Assembly (NCBI GenBank): GCA_026873275.1
Contig: JANTUC010000010.1
Span: 434,001 to 498,000, forward strand
Direction of reading: 5' to 3'
DNA from: Pseudopithomyces maydicus
Taxonomy: Eukaryota; Ascomycota; Dothideomycetes; Pleosporales; Didymosphaeriaceae
DNA: 64,000 bases
In this document: piece by piece, positions 56,314 through 64,000 of the stretch
Numbering within the stretch: position 1 is the first letter of the stretch
Layout: each line of letters starts with the position of its first letter
Made by a program: the position numbers and the translations under genes
The notes under the pieces: model-generated
The model's database searches: none
What the model was told of the DNA's origin: nothing
Seen by the model: the letters and a program-made list of their open reading frames with translations, nothing else

Positions 56314-57107
56314 TTTTTTGGGCTTATCAATTGACAACGTAACAATGTACTCCATTTATATATGCAAAGGTACCTCCATTGGCAACGGGAAGCGTGACAG
56401 GATCGAAAATTCGAGTGGCTTGAGCATACCCTCACATGGCCTCGTTAAGTCTCACAGTTTGCCTTGATTAGCAGCATGTGATGCTATTGTTTTATACAAC
56501 TTTGAGAACGGAAATCAAGTACGAAGGCATCGACGTACGCCTCCACATGTTCTTCTAGATGACAACATTTTGGAACGGCACAGTTTTTAATCGAGTTGCC
56601 CTTCGCTGAGCTATGCAATTATGTTTAATTTCTAGTATTTGCTAGCTCCCAATATCTCTTAGCTTCTCAATCCCTTCTCTGAGATGTTTCACTTTGACGC
56701 GCCCGCAGGAATTGAGGCTCAGAAAAAAGCCGTAGCTGTCCAACGTCAGCACAGCAGCGAGGCACTGCTGCGCACGCCCATAACATTTAAAACATAAATC
56801 CTAACACAGGAATGCTGATGAAGATTTTCATCCACGTGGTTCGGTCAGGATGCTCGTCATTGGTGATGAGCGACGCTCGAATGATCAGACGTATCGATTC
56901 GTAAGACGAGTGTATAATCCACCCCAAACACAGCTACGTACGTAACATACCCCTCCGCGTGTCCATCATGACTTCATACGCGTAGGGCTCTGAGAACACC
57001 ACCAACTCCAATGCCATGCACGTGGCATGCTTCCCTTTTTCTCGTCCGAAGAAGACAATATCCACAAAGAACAAAACATAAAAACAAGCAGAACGCGATG
57101 CCACCCA
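56314..57107. other. Intergenic region
   Basis: Promoter of the lactonase-like gene and 3' region of the Cys-rich gene. Moderately AT-rich, no gene seen. An in-frame ATG 42 nt before 56313 could extend the lactonase-like protein by 14 residues but would weaken its signal peptide. Confidence 0.45.
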
Positions 57108-57917
57108 TTACCTCAGCATCTGGCCGACCACACCCAGGGCCACACCTGCTCCCATTTTGTACATGTCTCCGCATCTTCTCTGCGCCCCGCTCCCGTCTCC
57201 TGCTGGATATGCCGAGCAAGCAGCAACGTCCCAATCCCCAGAGCAGGCGGCACTGCTCAAGCTCGAGCAGATGCTGCTTGCGCTTGCGCTTCCCACGCTG
57301 GGAACGGCGGTGATGGTGGCTCCTCCATTCGGAGCGGAGACGGTGACGCCGAAGTTTTGGCCATTGGCTAAAGCAGCCGTACAGCGCGCAGCATCGCTCT
57401 GGCAGCGGCTATAAGCGGACGAGCAGGCGGCTGCAGAACTGTAAGTTGTGGGGAGGTAGGCGAAGGGAAAGAATGTGTTTGGTACCCAGCTTGTTGCGCT
57501 TGCGCCGCTGCCCTGGACGAAGGGAGTCTCGGTTCCGGTGGGGTTGCCGGTGATGGTTGTTGTGGCTACGCCCGTGGTGGTTTGCGTGCCGGTCGCAGTA
57601 GGGGACGAGCCCTGGCTGATGGGCGCAATGGTGCCCGTACAGGCGGAGCCTATCGGGCAGCAGGCGGGGTGTCCTGCGTTGTCTGCGGAGCACACATTGT
57701 CGTTCGGGCAACAAAGACCGGGCTGGTTGATGTTGATGCAAGCGTTGTAGCCCGAGGCGCATTCGTTGGGATCCGTCTGTCGTCGCAGCAATTCACCGTC
57801 GACCAAGGTGTCGTTGTTTTGCGCGGGTGACTGCTGGAGCTGGGCCGGCGAGAAGTTGGTAGCGAAGTCGGTCGCAGCGAGCGCAGCCGCAGGGAGGAGT
57901 AGCAGCGCAGTGCGCAT
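57108..57917 (-). CDS. Secreted Cys-rich protein, possibly GPI-anchored
   Basis: Single exon, 269 aa from ATG 57917. The frame is open upstream to 58400, but that part is not coding-like. A signal peptide (RTALLLLPAAALAATDF) is followed by LLRRQTD, a possible Kex2 site. A first Cys-rich module covers ~55-95 (ECASGYNACININQPGLCC and CSADNAGHPACCPIGSACTG), resembling small chitin-binding-like or granulin-like knots found in fungal surface proteins. A Thr/Gly-rich stalk (TGTQTTTGVATTTITGNPTG) and a second Cys module (~165-245) follow. The end (MYKMGAGVALGVVGQMLR) is hydrophobic and could be a GPI-attachment signal, although it is short. Role unknown; cell surface location is inferred. Confidence 0.75.
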   Translation of the reverse strand: MRTALLLLPAAALAATDFATNFSPAQLQQSPAQNNDTLVDGELLRRQTDPNECASGYNACININQPGLCCPNDNVCSADNAGHPACCPIGSACTGTIAPISQGSSPTATGTQTTTGVATTTITGNPTGTETPFVQGSGASATSWVPNTFFPFAYLPTTYSSAAACSSAYSRCQSDAARCTAALANGQNFGVTVSAPNGGATITAVPSVGSASASSICSSLSSAACSGDWDVAACSAYPAGDGSGAQRRCGDMYKMGAGVALGVVGQMLR

Positions 57918-58438
57918 CTTGAATGAAAGCAATTGGCGGAGTGGAGCAAAGCGTCGCGAGGAATGTGTGAGGAATGCGCGAGTGAACGTTATCGGATGTA
58001 TCGATAGCCAACCAATTGGGCGGTGTAAACAGACTGCGGTATTGGGAAGTGCAGCCGACTGCCGAGACGGAAGGTGCGCTGGAAGGTGCGCTGGAGGATG
58101 GGAAGGCGCACAGCAGCGAATGCTTTTCTCGGGCGGGTGCAGGAAGAAGAAAGCCAATGGCAAAGACGTCACCGAGTGCGAAGCTGGGCTGCAGGAGGAC
58201 TTGGTAGACTCGACGGTACGCCCAGACCAGCTGGTGTGTTGTCCAAGGAACCGCACGTGCAAGGCGGTGACGAGCTGGTACGATTGGCGAGGCCCCCGCC
58301 CGCCTGTGGCTTGGTCGGACCGCCGCCGCAGTGGGCCCTGAGTTATAGCGGGGCTCTGCCTGGAACAGCTCCCAGCTTCTGTCTCTGCCGGATAGTCCAC
58401 CGTCCCGTCCGTTCATCCTGCACGTCAAACGTCCCGCA
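57918..58438. other. Divergent promoter region
   Basis: 521 bp between the Cys-rich gene (-) and NAS6 (+). GC-rich frames in both directions are probably chance. Confidence 0.5.
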
Positions 58439-59211
58439 ATGTCGGCCCTCGATGATGCCAGATCCAAGTTCGCCATCCACGAAGCCTGTCGCCAAGGCCA
58501 ACGTACGACACCCCACTTCACTCTTCTGCTTCCACCCTCGCTGACCATGACCCAGTCTCCACGGTAGAATCTCTCTTGTCAGCAAACCCCAAGCTCGCTT
58601 CCCTGCGCGATGATGACGACCGCCTCCCCCTTCACTGGGCAGTCTCCTACAACCATCTACCTATCGTCGAGCTCCTCGTCCAGTCCAAGTCCTTCGACGC
58701 CGACGCTCCCGACGGCTCCGGCTGGACCTCACTGATGATGGCCTGTTCCCGCAAAGAAGCCGACGCCATCGTCTCCCTCCTCATTTCCAAAGATGCCGAC
58801 GTGAACGCGAAGAACAACAACGGCCAGACTGCCCTGCACTTCTGCGCGAGCAAGAACAATCTCGATCTTGCGAGGGTGCTGCTGAAGGAAAAGGCGACCG
58901 CGAGGGTCAAGGACAAGCGAGGACAACTACCCTTGCATCGGGCGGCCGCCGTCGGAAGCGTGCCCATGATCAAGGAGCTTCTGGGTCCAGGACAGAGCCC
59001 GCTGAACGCGACTGACATGGATGGCATGACTGCACTGCACCACGCCATCGCCGAGGGGCATGGTGATGCAGCCTTGTTGCTGCTGACCAGTGGAGCTGAA
59101 TTCGACAAGCGGGATTCAAGCGATCAGGTAGCCTTGGATCTGGCGCCAGACGAGAAGACGCGAAAATATATATTGCAGGCCGCCGAGAGAGAGGGCATAG
59201 ATCTGATATGA
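58439..59211 (+). CDS. NAS6: Proteasome assembly chaperone Nas6 (gankyrin), ankyrin repeats
   Basis: Two exons (58439-58502, 58556-59211; 53-nt intron) give 239 aa, close to gankyrin at 226. The splice restores HEACRQGQLSTVESLLSANP, the capping repeat. About six ankyrin repeats follow: DRLPLHWAVSYNHLPIVELL (~45), GWTSLMMACSRKEADAIVSL (~78), GQTALHFCASKNNLDLARVL (~112), GQLPLHRAAAVGSVPMIKEL (~145), GMTALHHAIAEGHGDAALLL (~180), and a C-terminal cap. Nas6 binds the Rpt3 ATPase and guards assembly of the 19S regulatory particle in cytosol and nucleus. Confidence 0.92.
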
Positions 59212-59664
59212 AGGACGGCATAGCGTCGGTAGGACAAGTTAGAGCGATTGCATGATACCCTGGAGTATTTGGATTGATAGTATGATAACATGAGTGTACG
59301 AATTTATGTTCGTGTCCAGAGCGATTGTCTATATCTGCGTAGTAAAAACGTCTAGTCACGGAATTCCGACCTGTCTGACACCCAATCAGCAAAACGTGTA
59401 AATCAGGTCAGGTGAGCGTCCCTTGGAGCACCTGTGTGCCTCAAAAACCAAATCAGAGACGATGCACCGAAAAAGAGTGGTACTCGAGTACAGTGGCAGA
59501 AGGTGATTCGATATTGGGCCTATCAGACCCAAAAGGGTGTGAGAGAGGCACGATTCGTGCTCCTGTGCTACGTCCCTCCTCCTCGTCAATGATTTGGAAT
59601 ATTCGAGAGTCTCACACGTACATTCTCCTCATACTTCCGATCAGTGATCGCAGTCTGAATACTC
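59212..59664. other. Intergenic region
   Basis: 3' region of NAS6 and promoter of the first F-box-like gene. No gene seen. Confidence 0.5.
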
Positions 59665-60333
59665 ATGTCTAACTTTTCATCATTCGCTCAACCCCACATC
59701 ATCGGCATGCAGCCCACCCTGTCTTCTCGTCTCCAAAAGCTCCCTCGCGAACTTCGAGAGCGTGTGTACTTCCATCTAGGCATCCCCGTCGCGGGATACT
59801 GTCTACACAAGTGCGACATGCTCTGCGAGGCCTTCAGTACTTGGTACACGCACAGCCTAGACAGTCCACTTGTTGTGGAAACTCCACGCCCCCCATTGCC
59901 CTCTTCACATACCATCGAGACTGAACCACGGAAATTCGAGGCCAAAGAGCGCGTCCTCACCGTCAAGTTTGCTTGCCCGCATCATGGGAGGGGTAATCGA
60001 CCCTTGCGAGTAGAAGGCATTGACCAGGATCCTCGAGCAAAGGTAAATTTATTCGTCCATGAACCCGCTCCCCATCATTTATGTTGACGGAACATGTACA
60101 GCCTAGCCTACACCTCTTCTACTTTCTGCCGCATATCGGTTTACTGTGCACGAGCAGGTTCTTCTATCACGATATTATGGCTTGTTTCAATCATTCTGAA
60201 ATGCCCTGCAGAGAGTCTGGGGAATGCTGCTATGGATCATGGTGGCCGCAGCGTAAGTCATGCCGGCCGAATTCTCCTGGGTTTAATGCTAATGCGAGAA
60301 ACAGCAAATGTCCGTCGACCTGATGTCGTTTGA
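59665..60333 (+). CDS. F-box-like protein, paralogue A
   Basis: Exons 59665-60042, 60102-60252 and 60305-60333 give 185 aa. The final intron (GTAAGT donor, GCTAAT branch) is likely; without it the frame ends at 60323 with a different tail. Residues ~25-45 (LQKLPRELRERVYFHLGIPV) match the LP-x-E-[IL]-R-x-R-[IV]-Y start common to fungal F-box-like and related proteins. AGYCLHKCDMLCEAF follows. The second exon encodes IGLLCTSRFFYHDIMACFNH. Both segments recur in the gene at 60839. The Cys-rich C-terminus (CRESGECCYG) is odd. The function is not known. Such proteins often use the first helix to bind Skp1, but the domain is short here. Confidence 0.65.
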
Positions 60334-60838
60334 GTTGAGAAGGAGCAAGTCAACCTGAACTGGAAGACACAATGTAGACAGTGAAAATCATCATATACAG
60401 TTTGGCTAACTTTTTCCTTTCCAAAATCGGAAGGAATGACCAGTAAGAGCAAGGTCTGTTGCGGAGGTCAGAGTTTCTTTCACTTCAGTGACCTAGAATT
60501 CAATCTGCCTACGCTAAAATCAGTACGAAGCAGAGTTAGTTGCATTATATGACTAGTTAAAGTTCCCGATCTGGAATGTATGACCTGAAATTCCATGTGT
60601 TCAGACTACATTCACCACTTGGCGTCTAGAACATTTTCACGAAATTAGCGGTTGAACGTGGCTCATGCTCTTCGCAGTTGCCTAGTTCTGATACTACGTA
60701 ACTCACAAGCCTACATAAATCCTGTACTTGAAGTCTCATGTTCTGTTCTGCTCTTCTCGACCACCCACACCACTATCAACACCCTTGCGAACACCCCTAC
60801 GAACAACAGTGCTAACACCAATACCAATAGCGCCCCCC
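60334..60838. other. Intergenic region between the two paralogues
   Basis: AT-rich; from ~60770 a CCACCAC/CAACAC-rich leader of the next gene. No gene seen. Confidence 0.45.
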
Positions 60839-61366
60839 ATGAATCCCGACAAGACTCACAACTCGAATCCGTCCCCCGAGAGCAATCTCACCAATACCAC
60901 TACCACCCCTACTCCTACGATGGCCGTCCAAGGGCTCAAGAAGGCAGAAACACCCAAGCTCCGTCTCGACCTCCTTCCCCGAGAGATCCGCGAGCGCATC
61001 TACTTCTTCCTGGGCGTCCCCGTCGCCGGCTACTGTCTCCACGACTGCAGCCAAATGTGCTTCGCCGCCACCATCCACTCGCTCCTCTTCCTCAAGATGC
61101 AGCTGAGGCATGAGTACGCCGTTTCCACCACGACCCCTAGCTGGGAGGAGTATGCTTCCACGCCGAAGATTCTCCGCCTCGATAGTGCGAGTGTCGGAAT
61201 CCCGGGTATTCGCGCCTGGTATGCTGGAAAGGATGTGAATGACGACAGTGAGATGAATGCACATATTTTCCCTCCTCGGCCTGAGCTCGGGATCATGACG
61301 ACTAGCCGCTTCTTCTACGAGGACGTGAAGGCTTGTGCAAAGAACGCTGTCCTGAAAAGGGATTGA
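60839..61366 (+). CDS. F-box-like protein, paralogue B
   Basis: Single exon, 175 aa. The first ~28 residues are Asn/Thr/Pro-rich (PDKTHNSNPSPESNLTNTTT); the internal ATG (MAVQGLKKAE) is a possible alternative start. The core LDLLPREIRERIYFFLGVPV followed by AGYCLHDCSQMCFAA is close to paralogue A, as is the end LGIMTTSRFFYEDVKACAKN. Between them lie IHSLLFLKMQLRHEY and a Ser/Asp-rich stretch. It has no introns, whereas A has two. Function unknown, same reasoning as for A. Tandem duplication is the simplest origin. Confidence 0.7.
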   Translation: MNPDKTHNSNPSPESNLTNTTTTPTPTMAVQGLKKAETPKLRLDLLPREIRERIYFFLGVPVAGYCLHDCSQMCFAATIHSLLFLKMQLRHEYAVSTTTPSWEEYASTPKILRLDSASVGIPGIRAWYAGKDVNDDSEMNAHIFPPRPELGIMTTSRFFYEDVKACAKNAVLKRD

Positions 61367-62184
61367 GAGGGATCGTAGACTGCTAGGGCGGTGAGGTTGG
61401 CATGGCTAGGATAAGTGTAGACTATGTATAGGTACCTTGCTCGTTGGGTACGAGCGGGCAAATGCAGGACTATTGCAGGATTAAGTTATATATATGTAGC
61501 TGGGGGTATCTCAGATTGGTTGGCTGGGATTTAAGAGTAAGGAAACCCAACATTTGACCATTGCAGATTAGATCTTATATCTAGAGAAAGGTTAGATCGT
61601 TTGGTTAGGATTGTGAAGTAAGCAAATACAATCTTTGACCATCTCGTACGCGTGCTTGTAAAATATGCATTGTTCAATTATCGTCGTGAGAATCTTATTA
61701 GATCATGTCAATACTAATCAATAGAAAACCTAATCCACCGAATTCATTCAGCACACAGAGTGGACCTTGTGAAATTCATTATTATCGCCACTATCTGGTA
61801 TAAACTAGGTATCCTTGGTGGCCATTGTAAACTATACTACACTGGCATTACTAACACATCGAACAAAAAGAAGCAAATCGAGGCACGAATAAACCATTTG
61901 AAAGTCACAATGTCCCACTGTTAATCACCGCCCTTCCTTATTCATGTCTTATGGACTTGATCGGATTTAAGAATAATCCCCGAATGACATCATTTATTGA
62001 ATCGCAACCTCATCTGTCCATCATGAAAATAGTGGGGAGGAGGGATTTTCGGGCTAGAAGAACTGTGTGGATTTCAAATACGATGTGTGTATTTAGACTA
62101 GTCATTCTCTACCGCTTTGTACATCAACAAACCCACAATATCATAACGTAGCACAGCCAAGATAAATCAAACCACTCTCACGCA
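61367..62184. other. AT-rich intergenic region
   Basis: Contains two loosely similar stretches near 61520-61565 and 61595-61645, both with GGTTRG...AGTAAG...TTTGACCAT. No gene seen. Confidence 0.45.
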
Positions 62185-62927
62185 ATGCGCATCTTCATCA
62201 CAGGATCTTCCGACGGCCTCGGTTCTCTCGCCGCCAAATCCCTCGTCCAACGCGGTCACAATGTGACCCTCCACGCCCGCAACACCCAGCGAGCCGAAGA
62301 TGCCAAAAAAGCCTGCCCTGGTGCCGACGGCGTCCTCGTCGCCGATTTATCGTCCACGGAAGCAACGAAGGGCCTAGCAAAAGATCTCAACGCACAGGGA
62401 CCCTGGGACGCAATAATTCACAATGCTGGCGTCATGCGCATTCCCTCATCGTCGACAGGACCAGAGGGTCTCCCGACCTTGTTCGCAACGAACACTCTTG
62501 CGCCGTGGACGCTCACCTGTCTCGTGCAGCCTCCTCCGAAAAATACCATCTTTTTGTCTTCGGCGCTGCATAATAGTGGCGATGCGTCGTTGAGAGACAT
62601 CAAGGCTGCGAGCTATAGCGATAGCAAGTTGCACAACACTCTGATGGCGTTTTATTTCGCGAGACAGCCTGTATTTAAGAACTCGGTGGTCAGTTCTTTG
62701 GATCCTGGGTGGGTGCAGACGAAGATGGGGGAGCTGGCGCGAGTGATGACATTGGCGCGGCGGTTGAGAATTACGTTGCGCTTGCAGAGGGGACGCTGAA
62801 GGGGACTGGAAAGCATTGGTATCACTCGAAGGAGAGGTCGTTTCACAAGGGGGCTGCGGATGAGAAGACACAGGAGAAGCTGGTGAAGGAGCTACAAGAG
62901 ATTTCTGGGGTGGAAGTGCCTCGTTAG
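62185..62927 (+). CDS. Short-chain dehydrogenase/reductase, frame one base short
   Basis: Single exon from ATG 62185. Residues 4-13 form the cofactor motif FITGSSDGLG. IIHNAGVM (~76) replaces the usual NNAG. FLSSALHNSG (~127) contains the catalytic Ser. YSDSKLHN (~146) is the Y-x3-K pair. DPGWVQTKMG (~171) ends the core. Just after, at the five-G run 62727-62731, the frame fails: continuing gives an unrelated 21-residue tail, while the +2 frame gives GAGASDDIGAAVENYVALAE and a proper SDR C-terminus ending at 62927. One more G would restore it; the length is 2 mod 3. NAD(P)-dependent oxidoreductase, substrate unknown. Intact length would be ~247 aa. Confidence 0.75.
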
Positions 62928-63123
62928 TTACGAATGCTGAATTACAATAGACACTCACATTCCACACAATAACTGTTCTTGATGTTGATGCACGAGGGGC
63001 GAAAAAAGCGACAAACCCATCTGACCCCTCCCTTCACATCATGGTTCCAAGTATCGTTCGTTATGCCAGTAAATCGATCTCACGCTTATTTCCTCTCTCG
63101 TCCCTCCCTCAAGCCGCTCGCCC

Positions 63124-63543
63124 TCAACCTCCCAATATAATAGTCTCCCTCACAGTCCACGCACTACTCAGCAAACTGATCGTGGTCGGCGCCCTGTTCC
63201 ACTCTGAGGTGATCCTCAACTCATTCTGTGCCGTCGTCTCGCTAATCCGAACCAACGTGTAAGGGAAAGCAGTCGGCGCACTGAGCCACGGTTCGTACAC
63301 GGTAGCTATCGTTGTATCGACCCATTGCTCTTCTGAGAACAAAGGGAATGCTGGATTTGGATATTGTGTAGAAGTGGAGTAAGATGTCCATGTCGTCTTT
63401 GTAAGAGTCGTCGGGAAGGATGTTAGGGTTGAAGGGATGTGAACGGTGGGCGTTGGGGTGGCACTCGTCAGAGGGAGTAACATCGAGAGTAAAGCGTAGG
63501 TGATGTTGGGGATCATCTTGAATGTTATTAAGTTCTTTCTCAT
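63124..63543 (-). CDS. Small secreted Thr-rich protein
   Basis: 139 aa from ATG 63543. A second ATG at 63516 (MIPNITYALLSMLLPLTSA) starts a cleaner signal peptide and may be the true start. The mature part is Thr/Ser/Pro-rich (TPTVHIPSTLTSFPTTLTKT), then EEQWVDTTIATVYEPWLSAP and a C-terminal ISETTAQNELRITSEWNRAP. It has no cysteines and no known domain. It is a candidate small secreted protein, possibly O-glycosylated. No intron needed. Confidence 0.6.
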   Translation of the reverse strand: MRKNLITFKMIPNITYALLSMLLPLTSATPTPTVHIPSTLTSFPTTLTKTTWTSYSTSTQYPNPAFPLFSEEQWVDTTIATVYEPWLSAPTAFPYTLVRISETTAQNELRITSEWNRAPTTISLLSSAWTVRETIILGG

Positions 63544-64000
63544 GAATAATTTGGGTGTTGAAATGGAGAATTGTGATTATTGCGCAAGATGATGTCTCCC
63601 TATAATGGCGAGACTGGCTGAACAGTGGAGCGCAGACGGACTACTACTTTCTATTGAGCCGACCATTTGGCTTATTATTGGAAGCGAGCTTTGGAAGCTA
63701 TCATCGCTCGATATTGTTGCTTTAGATGAGATTGACTCTTAAGTGAAGTGGCTAAAAGTGGTTTAGGCTGATTGACCATGGGTTCTGGACGCGGCATTCG
63801 ATAACTGCCGACATACGAAGCCGGGTACCTCCTACTTCTACTCAGTTCAAAGCCTCACAAGGTGATACGATATGATCAATAAAACATGTGAGTAATGTTG
63901 TCAGCCATGTGAAGGAGCATGAATAACAGAAACAGCGTGAGAGTTGCACCATGATTCCATTAACCTGTCGAGTGACATTACCAGATCATACTTAGGTAGC
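63544..64000. other. Intergenic to right edge
   Basis: Upstream region of the small secreted-protein gene. No gene seen. Confidence 0.5.

Noticed and set aside
57918..58400. N-terminal extension of the Cys-rich secreted protein
   Set aside because: Open but not coding-like, and it would bury the clear signal peptide that starts at 57917.

Overview
The window is nuclear DNA of a filamentous ascomycete (Pezizomycotina; Dothideomycetes is my best guess, not proven). Genes carry one to seven short introns, mostly 45-120 nt, with GTAAGT-like donors and CTRAY-like branch sites. Both strands are used and intergenic gaps are 0.1-2.6 kb. Several families are typical of moulds: Cch1 calcium channel, Zn2Cys6 regulator, LPMO with a cysteine-rich C-terminal module, fungal arrestin-like protein. 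I found no convincing tRNA, rRNA, CRISPR array, virus or intact transposon.

Layout. 0-4.1 kb: a gene cut by the left edge (-), a long gap, then an epoxide hydrolase (-). 4.8-15.3 kb: a DDT/PHD chromatin protein and the large Cch1 calcium channel (both +). 17.1 kb: a small orphan gene. 20-25.9 kb: arrestin-like protein (-), Dpb4 histone-fold subunit (+), a small nuclear-looking gene with a broken frame (-) and a SUZ/RGG protein (+). 26.6-34.8 kb: a secreted Pro/Leu-rich protein (+, broken frame), nucleoside hydrolase (-), SURF4/Erv29 cargo receptor (-), a secreted protein (-). 36-45.3 kb: a membrane-anchored Lys-rich protein (-), a polyQ protein (-), a SNF5-family protein (-), an LPMO-like secreted enzyme (+). 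46.3-56.3 kb: MFS transporter, GNAT acetyltransferase, alpha/beta-barrel (ABM/EthD-like) protein, Zn2Cys6 regulator (all -), class 1 DHODH-like enzyme (+), SMP-30/lactonase-like secreted protein (-). 57-64 kb: a secreted Cys-rich, possibly GPI-anchored protein (-), Nas6/gankyrin (+), two F-box-like tandem paralogues (+), a short-chain dehydrogenase (+, broken frame), a small secreted protein (-).

Most genes are independent housekeeping functions: Ca2+ influx, chromatin remodelling, replication, ER export, proteasome assembly. The 46.3-56.3 kb block is the one stretch that resembles an accessory metabolic cluster (transporter, transferase, small barrel protein, regulator, oxidoreductase, lactonase-like enzyme). 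A perfect 11-bp-arm inverted repeat containing CGG-N10-CCG lies upstream of the barrel-protein gene and next to the regulator. That is an inference from position only.

The clearest oddities are: (1) four genes each apparently one base short, three at C or G homopolymers, which suggests consensus error or recent decay; (2) a 4-nt micro-exon that supplies the first cysteine of the Zn2Cys6 cluster; (3) an in-frame 40-codon open extension after the TAG of the PHD gene; (4) the N-E-E-E pore signature of the Cch1 channel. I did not find a clearly new multi-gene system.
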